From UBA668 sp043721915 (GTDB lineage Bacteria; Actinomycetota; Acidimicrobiia; Acidimicrobiales; Ilumatobacteraceae), in assembly GCA_043721915.1 (NCBI GenBank), contig JAYSPV010000039.1, positions 1 through 26,807 on the forward strand: a stretch of DNA of 26,807 bases, in the 5' to 3' direction. The notes beneath the pieces were generated by a model that ran no database searches, was not told the DNA's origin, and saw only the letters and a list, made by a program, of their open reading frames with translations. Below, one piece after another: positions 1 through 8,940 of the stretch (position 1 is its first letter; every line of letters starts with the position of its first letter). A program made the translations under genes and the position numbers.

Positions 1-33
1 CCCGCCCTTCCGAATCCGTATGGTCCGACTGGG

Positions 34-1254
34 TCAGACGCCACCCTCGGTGAGGGTGACTTCGATCGGGGCGTAATCGGCCCCGAAGATGTCGATACCC
101 ATCTCCTCGAGCAACGCATGCGCTGCCGTCACGATGTCGTTGGTGTAGGCCCCATCATCGGGAGCGGCGGTGAGCACCGTGCTGCCTTCGAGGTTCTTGG
201 TCTCCTGCGAGAGCTGCGCGGTGCGATCCCATGCAGCCTGATCGATGAAACCAACGCCACCCTCGGCCGGCCAGATGAGCTTGTTGACTTCGTTCATCTG
301 CCACGTCTGGTGGGTGAGGCCGAGTGCCGAGCCCTGTGCAGTGACCAGTTCGGCGCAGGCATCGACGTTGTCACGGCAGTACGCCCAGCCCTGCAGCGAA
401 GCAGCAACGAAGCTGATCGCCGTGGCCTTGTACGCCTCATCGCCGAGGCGAGTGCCGTCGGCCCAGATCGCGTCCTGCAGCATCCCGACGCCCTCTTCCT
501 CGTACGAGATGACGTTGAAGTCCTCCGGCGTGTACAGCTCGCCGGTCTCGGGGTTGACGGCTTCGAGCACCTGTGCGTACTCGTTGTAGGTCATCGCCTC
601 GGCAGCGTCGATGTCGCCCTCGAGGAGGCCGACCATGTCGAACTGCTGTGCAACGTTGTTCACCGACGCCGGGTCGATGCCGGCCTTGGTCATCGCGGCG
701 AACACTTCGAACTCGTTGCCGTAGCCCCAGTTGCCGATGTTCTTGCCGATGTAGTCTGCCGGGCTGGTGATGCCGGAATCGGCGAAGCTGACCTGCAGTG
801 TGCCGGAACGCTGGAACACCTGAGCGATGTCGACGATGTCGGCACCGGCTTCACGGCTGGCGAGTGCCTTGGGCACCCACGAGATCGCGAAGTCGGCATC
901 GCCGTTGGCCAGCACGGTCTGCGGGGTGATGTCGACAGCACCTTCGAGGATGGTGACGTCGAGGCACATCGCCTCGTAGTAGCCCTCCTCCACGGCGGCG
1001 TAGTAGCCGGCGAACTGAGCCTGGGTGACCCACTGCAGTTGCAGCTTCACCGGCGTCACCTCGGCGCAGTCACCCGTCGCCTCGGTGGTCTCAGTGACGA
1101 CCTCGGTGGTCTCGCTGGTCGCCTCGGTTGTCTCCGGTGCGCCCGTCTCGGTTGGTGCCTTCGTGTCCGAGGTGGTTTTGTCGTCGCCGCAGGCTGCGGC
1201 CACGAACGACAATGCCACCATGGCGGCGACTGCTCCCTTGAATTGCTTCCTCAT
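34..1254 (-). CDS. ABC transporter substrate-binding lipoprotein, NMT1/THI5 type
   Basis: This is the ligand-catching lipoprotein of an importer. A basic start and hydrophobic stretch (residues 1-21) run into a lipobox VAAAC with Cys22 as the lipid anchor. A Thr/Glu-rich tether follows to about residue 62, then the periplasmic-binding fold. The segment KLQLQWVTQAQFAGYY near residue 68 is typical of the THI5/NMT1 family, whose known members (ThiY, RibY) bind pyrimidine or flavin-type compounds. The 406-residue length is slightly above usual because of the tether. A strong ribosome binding site (GGGGAGGAG) lies just before the ATG. It is the last gene of the operon, after the permease at 1308-2099, and sits next to pyrimidine-degrading enzymes, so uptake of a pyrimidine or a breakdown intermediate is inferred. 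The exact ligand cannot be read from sequence. Confidence 0.93.
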   Translation of the reverse strand: MRKQFKGAVAAMVALSFVAAACGDDKTTSDTKAPTETGAPETTEATSETTEVVTETTEATGDCAEVTPVKLQLQWVTQAQFAGYYAAVEEGYYEAMCLDVTILEGAVDITPQTVLANGDADFAISWVPKALASREAGADIVDIAQVFQRSGTLQVSFADSGITSPADYIGKNIGNWGYGNEFEVFAAMTKAGIDPASVNNVAQQFDMVGLLEGDIDAAEAMTYNEYAQVLEAVNPETGELYTPEDFNVISYEEEGVGMLQDAIWADGTRLGDEAYKATAISFVAASLQGWAYCRDNVDACAELVTAQGSALGLTHQTWQMNEVNKLIWPAEGGVGFIDQAAWDRTAQLSQETKNLEGSTVLTAAPDDGAYTNDIVTAAHALLEEMGIDIFGADYAPIEVTLTEGGV

Positions 1255-1298
1255 TGTGTGCTCCTCCCCTTTCGGAATGTGGTTCCTCAGGCTGTGTG

Positions 1299-1322
1299 CG
1301 TGAAACCCTAGGCGGTTTCACG
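1299..1322 (-). repeat. Perfect inverted repeat between permease and binding-protein genes
   Basis: A 9-bp perfect stem (CGTGAAACC / GGTTTCACG) encloses a 6-nt loop that contains the permease stop codon. In the operon mRNA this hairpin sits between the permease and the binding-protein gene. Hairpins at such junctions in transporter operons (malE-malF is the known case) can protect one part of the message and raise binding-protein levels. There is no T-tract, so it is not a standard intrinsic terminator. Confidence 0.7.
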
Positions 1323-2099
1323 AGTTCTGTTGGCGGCCCCACCGGGTGTGGCCACCCGTTCGAGCGCGTTCGCGATGATGTAGAAGGTGAGACCGAGCAG
1401 GCACGCCCCACCGACGTACGCCCACCCGATGGCGTTCTTCGAGTTCTGGATGTTGGACGTGATGCGGGCGCCGAGCCCGTTCTGTGCTCCGCCGAAGTAC
1501 TCCGACACGTAGGCGTAGATGACCGAGATCGGGGCGGCGACCCGCAATGCGGTGAACAGGTACGGCACCGCATTCGGCACACGCACCTTGCGCATGACGT
1601 CCCAGCCGCTGGCAGCGTAGCTGCGCATCAACTCGGCGTGCACTGGCGCCACCTGGCGCAGGCCCTTGGCAACGTTGACGAGCACCACGAAGAAGACGAC
1701 GAGGGTGACCATCAACCGCTTGGGGACCGCGCTGGTGCTGCCCCACATGTTGTTGAAGATCGAGACCAGCACAAACGCCGGGATCGCGTTGATCGCGATC
1801 GACATCGGCGTGACCAGTTCGTCGAGCACACGGAAACGACTGAGGAGGAACGCGACCAGCACTCCCAGGATCGTGCCGAACAGCATTCCGTAGGCGGCAT
1901 TCGTGCCGGAGACGACCATCGCCTCCCAGATGTTGCTCCAGTTCTTCGTGAATGCCGACCAGATCTCCGTCGGCGCCACCAGGAAGTACGGCTTCAGGTC
2001 GAAGTAGCGCACCACGAACTGCCACAGGCCGAGCATGAGCGCGCCGAACAGCGCGGGCGGCCACATGGCGCGGACGAAGCCGGCGACTCGGGCGTTCAC
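1308..2099 (-). CDS. ABC transporter permease (SsuC/ThiX-like)
   Basis: This is an inner-membrane channel subunit of the importer, 263 residues with about six hydrophobic segments. The permease EAA loop is visible around residues 156-180 (ELMRSYAASGWDVMRK...NAVPY), the site that contacts the ATPase. The GTG start is fixed by a 4-base GTGA overlap with the stop of the ATPase gene, a classic sign of translational coupling. It belongs to the binding-protein-dependent transport family used for sulfonates, nitrate and thiamine-precursor pyrimidines. A second, different permease lies upstream at 2932-3846, so the channel is probably a heterodimer. Substrate is inferred from the neighbours only. Confidence 0.93.
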   Translation of the reverse strand: MNARVAGFVRAMWPPALFGALMLGLWQFVVRYFDLKPYFLVAPTEIWSAFTKNWSNIWEAMVVSGTNAAYGMLFGTILGVLVAFLLSRFRVLDELVTPMSIAINAIPAFVLVSIFNNMWGSTSAVPKRLMVTLVVFFVVLVNVAKGLRQVAPVHAELMRSYAASGWDVMRKVRVPNAVPYLFTALRVAAPISVIYAYVSEYFGGAQNGLGARITSNIQNSKNAIGWAYVGGACLLGLTFYIIANALERVATPGGAANRTRETA

Positions 2100-2935
2100 C
2101 GGTCCTCGATCCCTCGGGCACCGAGGCCGTACTCGGCGCCGCGGAGCGCTTCGCGCACCTCGGTGATCTTCTCGAAGAAACCGCCGGTCTCGCGCGTGTC
2201 GTCGTCTCGCTCGCCACCCAACGGGACGTCGATCACATCGGTGATCCGGCCGGGCCGAGGTGACATCACGACAACACGGGTGGACAGGTAGACAGCCTCG
2301 GGGATCGAGTGCGTCACGAAGATCACCGTGGTGCCCGTCTCTGCGCAGATGCGCAGCAGCTCGGCCTGCATGTGCTCGCGGGTCATCTCATCGAGCGCGC
2401 CGAAGGGCTCGTCCATCAACAGCAGCGGTGGATGCGCAGCGAGTGCGCGGGCGATGGCGATGCGTTGCTGCATGCCGCCGCTGAGCTGCCATGGCATGTG
2501 CCCGGAGAAGTCGGGCAGCTTGACGAGCTCGAGCATCTCCAACGCACGAGCGCGGCGCTTGGCCCGGCTCCAACCCTTGAGTTCCAGTGGCAGCTCGATG
2601 TTCTTCACGACCGTGCGCCAGTCGAAGAGGCCGGCCTGTTGGAACGCCATGCCGTAGTCCTGATCGAGGCGAGCGGCCTTGGCCGGCTTGCCGTTGACCA
2701 CCACGCTGCCTGCCGTCGGCTCGGTGAGGTTCGCGATCAGCCGCAGCAGTGTGCTCTTGCCGCAGCCAGACGGGCCGATCAAGGAGACGAACTCTCCGGG
2801 TGACACGGTCAGGTCGACACCAACCAGCGCGTCGACCTGCGACGACTTCCCGAGGTTGAAGACCTTGTCGAGGCCCGCGACCTCGACCGCGTTCAGGACC
2901 TGTGCTGCCACGACATCACTCACGACATCACTCAC
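2096..2935 (-). CDS. ABC transporter ATP-binding protein
   Basis: This is the cytoplasmic ATPase that powers the importer. It has all expected motifs: Walker A GPSGCGKST (54-62), Q-loop Gln99, signature LSGGMQQR (151-158), Walker B LLLMDEP (171-177) and switch His209. The 279-residue length is normal for the SsuB/TauB/ThiZ group. It is flanked by the two permeases with 4-base GTGA overlaps at both ends. The GTG start lies in an exact 12-bp tandem duplication (2911-2934), so the protein begins with a repeated VSDV unit and a second in-frame GTG exists four codons later. The true start could be either. Confidence 0.95.
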   Translation of the reverse strand: MSDVVSDVVAAQVLNAVEVAGLDKVFNLGKSSQVDALVGVDLTVSPGEFVSLIGPSGCGKSTLLRLIANLTEPTAGSVVVNGKPAKAARLDQDYGMAFQQAGLFDWRTVVKNIELPLELKGWSRAKRRARALEMLELVKLPDFSGHMPWQLSGGMQQRIAIARALAAHPPLLLMDEPFGALDEMTREHMQAELLRICAETGTTVIFVTHSIPEAVYLSTRVVVMSPRPGRITDVIDVPLGGERDDDTRETGGFFEKITEVREALRGAEYGLGARGIEDR

Positions 2936-3846
2936 GACTCAACCTCTTTGGGACGATTTCTCATGACCACTAGATCGGTGACAACGACGAGACCGGCCAT
3001 CGCAAGGCCGAGCGCCGAAGCGCCCAAGACGGCGGTGTACACGATCGCAGGATCGCTCGTGGCCTTCTGGCCGAACTCGGTGACCAGGCGCCCGATACCG
3101 CCGCGCAGGCCGGTGGAGATCTCCGAGACGACCACCCCGATGACGGCACCGGCAGCACCAAGCTTCAGTGCAGGCACGACGTACGGCACGGCAGCCGGAA
3201 AGCGCAGCTTGAACAAGGTGCGATGCCACGGCGACGCGAGGCTGTTCATCAGTTCGAGCGACTCGGAGCTCGGTGAGAGCAACCCGCGCAGGGTACCCAC
3301 GGCGATCGGGAAGAACGTCAGGAAGGCACCGAGGACGGACGCCGTCATCCACCGTGGCCACTCCCACCCGAAGAGTTCGATCTTGCCGGCCCACGTCGCC
3401 ACGAGTGGCGCCAAGGCGATCAACGGCACCGTCTGGGAGATGACCAGGTACGGCAGGATCGCACGCTCGGCGAACTTGAAGCGGGTCATCAGCACGGCCA
3501 ACAACATGCCCGCGACCAGGCCCATGCCGAAGCCGGCCAACACGAGGCGCATCGAGAACCACACGCCCTTGAGCACCACCGAGAACACCGTCTCGTCAGA
3601 GGCGCGGTTCAGCGGCTCCCCGAAGCGGTCGTAGATCTCGCCGAGGTGGGGCATGATGCGGTCCTTGGCGCGGGGCAGGATCTTCCAGCCGAAGATCTTT
3701 CCGCCGTCCTGCGGACCGAAGGCCTTGTACGCCTCCCACAGCGCACCGACCAGCACCATCGACAGCACGAACATGACGGCGCGGCGCCCGCGACGCCACA
3801 GAGGTCGGGCGCTTCGGGTGATGGGCGGGGCGGCTTCGACACTCAT
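2932..3846 (-). CDS. ABC transporter permease, second subunit
   Basis: This is the other membrane subunit of the importer, 304 residues. A basic cytoplasmic N-terminus (residues 11-22) precedes a first membrane helix at about 23-40, then a long loop, then the core helices. The EAA loop is near residues 196-222 (ELMNSLASPWHRTLFK...PAAVPY). The ATG is preceded by a good ribosome binding site (GGTGGAG, 5 nt away). The gene overlaps the ATPase start by 4 bases. It follows the LLM oxidoreductase gene after 96 nt, in which I see no gene, so it is very likely in the same transcript as the catabolic enzymes. Confidence 0.93.
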   Translation of the reverse strand: MSVEAAPPITRSARPLWRRGRRAVMFVLSMVLVGALWEAYKAFGPQDGGKIFGWKILPRAKDRIMPHLGEIYDRFGEPLNRASDETVFSVVLKGVWFSMRLVLAGFGMGLVAGMLLAVLMTRFKFAERAILPYLVISQTVPLIALAPLVATWAGKIELFGWEWPRWMTASVLGAFLTFFPIAVGTLRGLLSPSSESLELMNSLASPWHRTLFKLRFPAAVPYVVPALKLGAAGAVIGVVVSEISTGLRGGIGRLVTEFGQKATSDPAIVYTAVLGASALGLAMAGLVVVTDLVVMRNRPKEVES

Positions 3847-3942
3847 AACAGCTCCACCGACCCTACGCCGCGCAGCAACACGAGCGAGGCGCTCACGATG
3901 AAGAGAACATGACGAACCGGTGCCATCGCAGCGTTCGCCGGC

Positions 3943-4971
3943 TCAGTCCTTGGCCCGCACGTGTTCCGCGACGGCGGGCATGACCTTCTCGCCGTACACG
4001 GCGAGCGTGTGGTCCTTGTCGTCGTGCTGCAGGTAGATCGCGAACTGGTCGACGCCGAGATCCTTCAGCTCCTGCATGCGCGCGATGTGGGTCTCGACCG
4101 GGCCGACGATGCAGAAGCGATCGACGATCTCGTCGGGCACGAACGTGGTGTGGCTGTTGCCGGTCTGGCCGTGCTCGTTGTAGTCGTAGCCCTGACGGTT
4201 CTTGATGTACTCGGTGAGCGCCTTGGGCACTGGGGCATCGTCGCCGTAGCGGGCCACGATGTCGGCGACGTGGTTGCCGACCATGCCACCGAACCAGCGA
4301 CACTGCTCGCGCCCGTACGCAAGCCCGGCCTCGGTGCCGTCGGTGACGTAGGCAGGGGCGGCCACGCAGATCGTGATGTCGTCAGGGTTGCGGCCCGCCG
4401 CCGCGGCAGCGTCGCGAACGGCCTTGATCGTCCACTCGGCGATGCTGAGGTCGGCAAGCTGGAGGATGAACCCGTCGCCGACCTCGCCCGTGAGCGCCAG
4501 CGCCTTCGGGCCGTAGGCAGCGACCCACATCTCGAGCCTGCTCTTCGCTGCCCAGGGAAGGCGCAACTCGCTGCCCTTGTACTCCACCGAGCGACCGTTG
4601 GCCATCTCGCGGATGACGTGGATGCTGTCGCGCAGCGTGGCCAGTGTGGTGGGCGCTCCGTTGGTGAGACGCACGGCGCTGTCGCCGCGGCCGATTCCGC
4701 AGACAGTGCGGTTGCCGAACATCTCGTTCAACGTCGCGTACACCGACGCGGTGACCGTCCAGTCGCGCGTCGCCGGGTTGGTGACCATCGGCCCGACGAT
4801 GACGTTGCGCGTCTCGGCCAGGATCTGGCTGAAGATGACGTACGGCTCCTGCCACAGGATGTGGCTGTCGAACGCCCACACGTACTCGAAGCCGTAGCTC
4901 TCAGCCCGTTTCGCGAGATCGATCACGCGCCGCGCGGGCGGTGTCGTCTGCAGTACAACCCCGAACTGCAT
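3943..4971 (-). CDS. LLM-class F420-dependent oxidoreductase (TIGR03842-like)
   Basis: This is a bacterial-luciferase-like TIM-barrel enzyme of 342 residues, the usual length. The start MQFGVVLQTTPPARRVIDLA, the segment SYGFEYVWAFDSH near residue 30, and GIGRGDSAVRL near residue 97 match the F420-type LLM subgroup that I recall as TIGR03842. F420 rather than FMN as cofactor is inferred from that likeness. A strong ribosome binding site (GGGAAGGG) precedes the ATG by 6 nt. It lies between the semialdehyde dehydrogenase and transporter genes of a pyrimidine-degradation operon. The pathway's ring-reducing step has no other candidate in this window, so a role there, or on a modified pyrimidine, is plausible but unproven. 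Confidence 0.88.
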   Translation of the reverse strand: MQFGVVLQTTPPARRVIDLAKRAESYGFEYVWAFDSHILWQEPYVIFSQILAETRNVIVGPMVTNPATRDWTVTASVYATLNEMFGNRTVCGIGRGDSAVRLTNGAPTTLATLRDSIHVIREMANGRSVEYKGSELRLPWAAKSRLEMWVAAYGPKALALTGEVGDGFILQLADLSIAEWTIKAVRDAAAAAGRNPDDITICVAAPAYVTDGTEAGLAYGREQCRWFGGMVGNHVADIVARYGDDAPVPKALTEYIKNRQGYDYNEHGQTGNSHTTFVPDEIVDRFCIVGPVETHIARMQELKDLGVDQFAIYLQHDDKDHTLAVYGEKVMPAVAEHVRAKD

Positions 4972-5018
4972 GATCAGCCCTTCCCTGTGTCGTCGAACGC
5001 TCTGTGCTGTGCCATTTG

Positions 5019-6503
<1,485 letters not shown>

Positions 6504-6554
6504 GAGATGCTTCCTTCGTAGATGTGCGCGTAGAGAGGGGCCCGAACGTGCGGG

Positions 6555-7997
6555 CTAGACGAGGTACTGCGAGAGGCCGCGGCGCACGTACTGGCCGTGG
6601 CCCTTGCGACCCTTGAACGTGTCGTCTTCCATCACCACAGTGCCACGCGACATGACGGTGTCGACCTTGCCGTCGATCACCCAGCCTTCCCAGGCACTGT
6701 GATCCATGTTCATGTGGTGCTTGTCGTTGATGCCGATCTTGGTCTTCGTGTTCGGGTCCCAGACCACCACGTCGGCATCGGAGCCCGGCGCGATGACACC
6801 CTTCTTCGGGTACATGCCGAACATCCGGGCAGGGGTGGTGCAGCAGGTCTCCACCCAACGTTCGAGCGACAGTTCGCCGGCGACGACGCCCTGGTACAGC
6901 AGCTCCATGCGGTGTTCGACGCCGCCGATGCCGTTGGGGATCGCGGCGAAGTTGCCCAGGCCGAGCTCCTTCTGGTCCTTCATGCAGAACGGGCAGTGAT
7001 CCGTGCTGACGATGGCCAGCTCGTTCATCCGCAAGCCCTTCCACAGGTCGCCCTGGTGACCATGACCCATCTGGCCGATGTAGTTCGGGTCATGATCCTT
7101 CGAGCGCACCGGAGTGCTGCACACCCACTTGGCGCCTTCGAAGCCGGGCTTGCCGAGCGTCTCCTCCAGCGTCAGCCACAGGTACTGCGGGCAGGTCTCG
7201 GCGAACACGTTGCGGCCGTTGTGGCGGGCGGCTGCAACCTCGTTGAGTGCGTCGCCGGCGCTCATGTGCACGATGTACAGCGGCACGTTGCCGGCGACGT
7301 GGCTGAGGATGATCGCCCGGTGGGTGGCTTCGGCTTCGAGCGGTGACGGACGGGTGAAGCTGTGGAACTTCGGGTCGGTGTCGCCGCGGGCGAGCGCCTG
7401 TTGCACCAGCACGTCGATCGCGATGCCGTTCTCAGCGTGCATCATGATCATCGCCCCGCACTCGGCGGCGGTCTGCATCGCCTTCAGGATCTGACCGTCG
7501 TCGCTGTAGAACACGCCGGGGTAGGCCATGAACAGCTTGAAGCTGCTGATGCCCTCGTGCTCGACGAGGTACTTCATGTCCTTCAGCGACTGGTCGTCGA
7601 CACCACCGATGATCTGGTGGAACCCGTAGTCGATGCTGCAGTTGCCGTCGGCCTTGCGATGCCACTCTGCAAGGCCGTCCTGCACGTTCTCGCCGTACCG
7701 CTGCACCGCCATGTCGATGATCGTGGTGGTGCCACCCCACGCCGCAGCATTGCTGCCGGTCTCGAAGGTGTCGCTGGCGAACGTGCCACCGAACGGCAGC
7801 TCCATGTGCGTGTGCACATCCACGCCGCCGGGGATGACGTACTTGCCGGCCGCGTCGATGACGCGGCCGACGCCCTCCTGGGTGAAGTAGCCCGGTGCTC
7901 CGACGGCGCGGATGGTCTCACCGTCGATCAGCACGTCCTGGGCGATGACGCCCGTCGTGCTGATGACCTTGCCATTGATGATGAGTGTGGTGGCCAT
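6555..7997 (-). CDS. hydA: Dihydropyrimidinase / D-hydantoinase
   Basis: This is a zinc amidohydrolase that opens the ring of dihydrouracil or dihydrothymine to an N-carbamoyl-beta-amino acid, or of hydantoins in some members. All metal and active-site residues are visible: HTH at 62-64, the lysine to be carboxylated at Lys154 (SSFKLFMAYPG), His187 (MMHAENG), His244 (IVHMSAGDA) and Asp333 (STDHCPF). The 480-residue length is standard. The ribosome binding site AAGGAG lies 9 nt before the ATG. The next gene upstream (17-nt gap) encodes the amidohydrolase for its product, which supports a pyrimidine role over hydantoin specialisation. Confidence 0.95.
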   Translation of the reverse strand: MATTLIINGKVISTTGVIAQDVLIDGETIRAVGAPGYFTQEGVGRVIDAAGKYVIPGGVDVHTHMELPFGGTFASDTFETGSNAAAWGGTTTIIDMAVQRYGENVQDGLAEWHRKADGNCSIDYGFHQIIGGVDDQSLKDMKYLVEHEGISSFKLFMAYPGVFYSDDGQILKAMQTAAECGAMIMMHAENGIAIDVLVQQALARGDTDPKFHSFTRPSPLEAEATHRAIILSHVAGNVPLYIVHMSAGDALNEVAAARHNGRNVFAETCPQYLWLTLEETLGKPGFEGAKWVCSTPVRSKDHDPNYIGQMGHGHQGDLWKGLRMNELAIVSTDHCPFCMKDQKELGLGNFAAIPNGIGGVEHRMELLYQGVVAGELSLERWVETCCTTPARMFGMYPKKGVIAPGSDADVVVWDPNTKTKIGINDKHHMNMDHSAWEGWVIDGKVDTVMSRGTVVMEDDTFKGRKGHGQYVRRGLSQYLV

Positions 7998-8014
7998 GGT
8001 TCGGGTCTCCTTGC

Positions 8015-8869
8015 TCAGCGCTCGGTCAGGTCACCGTAGGCGTCGGGGCGACGATCACGATAGAACGCCCAGCGATCACGGACCTGCTTGATCTTGTCGA
8101 GATCGAGGTCGCGCACGATCAGTTCCGGCTTGAACGGATCGCCGGAGTCGCCGACGTACTGGCCCTCGGGATCGACGAAGTAGCTCTGGCCGTAGAAGTC
8201 GTTGTCGCCCAACGCCTCGATGCCGACGCGGTTGATGGCACCGACGTAGTACATGTTGGCCACGGCCGCCGCCGGCTGCTCGATCTTCCAGAGGTACTGC
8301 GACAGGCCGCGGCTGGTGGCCGACGGGTTGAACACGATCTCCGCGCCGTTCAGGCCGAGCGCACGCCAGCCTTCGGGGAAGTGGCGGTCGTAGCAGATGT
8401 AGACCCCGACCTTGCCGACTGCGGTCTCGAAGACCGGGTAGCCGCCGTCGCCGGGGGCGAAGTAGAACTTCTCCCAGAAGCCCTTCGTCTGGGGGATGTG
8501 CTGCTTGCGGTACTTGCCCAGGTAGGTGCCGTCGGCATCGACGACTGCCGCAGTGTTGTAGTACAGGCCGGGGCGAACGATCTCGTACATCGGCAGCACG
8601 AGCACCATCCCCGTCTCCTTCGCGAGGCTTTGGAACCGCTGCGTGGTGGGGCCGTCGGGGATCTGCTCGGTGTAGTCGTAGTACTCGGTCTCCTGCACCT
8701 GGCAGAAGTACGGACCGTAGAACAGCTCCTGGAAGCACATCACCTGCGCGCCCTCGGCCTTCGCCTCATGGACGGCCGCTTCGTGCTTGTCGAGCATGGC
8801 CGCTTTGGTGCCCGCCCAATCCGTTTGCAGCAGTGCTGCCTTCACGATGTTTCCTGCGCCAGTGGACAT
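8015..8869 (-). CDS. Nitrilase-superfamily N-carbamoyl-beta-alanine amidohydrolase
   Basis: This is a carbon-nitrogen hydrolase of 284 residues with the complete Glu-Lys-Cys triad: Glu48 (CFQELFYGPYF), Lys122 (KYRKQHIPQ) and Cys159 (YICYDRHFPEG). The family includes beta-ureidopropionases, which cleave N-carbamoyl-beta-alanine to beta-alanine, CO2 and ammonia. N-carbamoyl-D-amino acid hydrolase and N-carbamoylputrescine amidase are close relatives. The dihydropyrimidinase next to it makes beta-ureidopropionase the best reading. It is the first gene of the minus-strand operon. The ATG has no ribosome binding site, but a TAGAGT box ends 6 nt before it, as expected for a leaderless mRNA. Confidence 0.9.
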   Translation of the reverse strand: MSTGAGNIVKAALLQTDWAGTKAAMLDKHEAAVHEAKAEGAQVMCFQELFYGPYFCQVQETEYYDYTEQIPDGPTTQRFQSLAKETGMVLVLPMYEIVRPGLYYNTAAVVDADGTYLGKYRKQHIPQTKGFWEKFYFAPGDGGYPVFETAVGKVGVYICYDRHFPEGWRALGLNGAEIVFNPSATSRGLSQYLWKIEQPAAAVANMYYVGAINRVGIEALGDNDFYGQSYFVDPEGQYVGDSGDPFKPELIVRDLDLDKIKQVRDRWAFYRDRRPDAYGDLTER

Positions 8870-8875
8870 GAGCCG

Positions 8876-8904
8876 ACTCTAATGACACACAGCAGGGCGC
8901 ACAA
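8876..8904 (-). promoter_or_regulatory. Promoter of the pyrimidine-degradation operon
   Basis: On the minus strand, TTGTGC (8904-8899) and TAGAGT (8881-8876) are separated by exactly 17 bp and look like -35 and -10 boxes. The -10 ends 6 nt before the ATG at 8869, so transcription would start at the start codon. The -35 box lies within the first GCACAAT repeat of the putative operator. Confidence 0.55.
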
Positions 8905-8927
8905 TAGATGTATTGTTACCGCACAAT
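8899..8927. promoter_or_regulatory. Putative MocR operator: GCACAAT direct repeats with an inverted half-site
   Basis: GCACAAT occurs at 8899-8905 and 8921-8927, 22 bp apart start to start, or about two helical turns. Between them TATTGT (8911-8916) forms a perfect inverted repeat with ACAATA (8901-8906), spacer GATG. MocR regulators such as GabR and PdxR are known to use direct plus inverted half-sites in the gap between their own gene and a divergent target. The first copy covers the -35 box of the catabolic operon, and the arrangement could serve both directions. Confidence 0.6.
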
Positions 8928-8940
8928 GAAGGAGCTGTTC

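Noticed and set aside
118..1311. Long plus-strand open frame opposite the binding-protein gene
   Set aside because: It is an antisense frame of a clear lipoprotein gene. Its protein is rich in Arg/Val/Leu/His with no domain, as expected for shadow frames in high-GC DNA.
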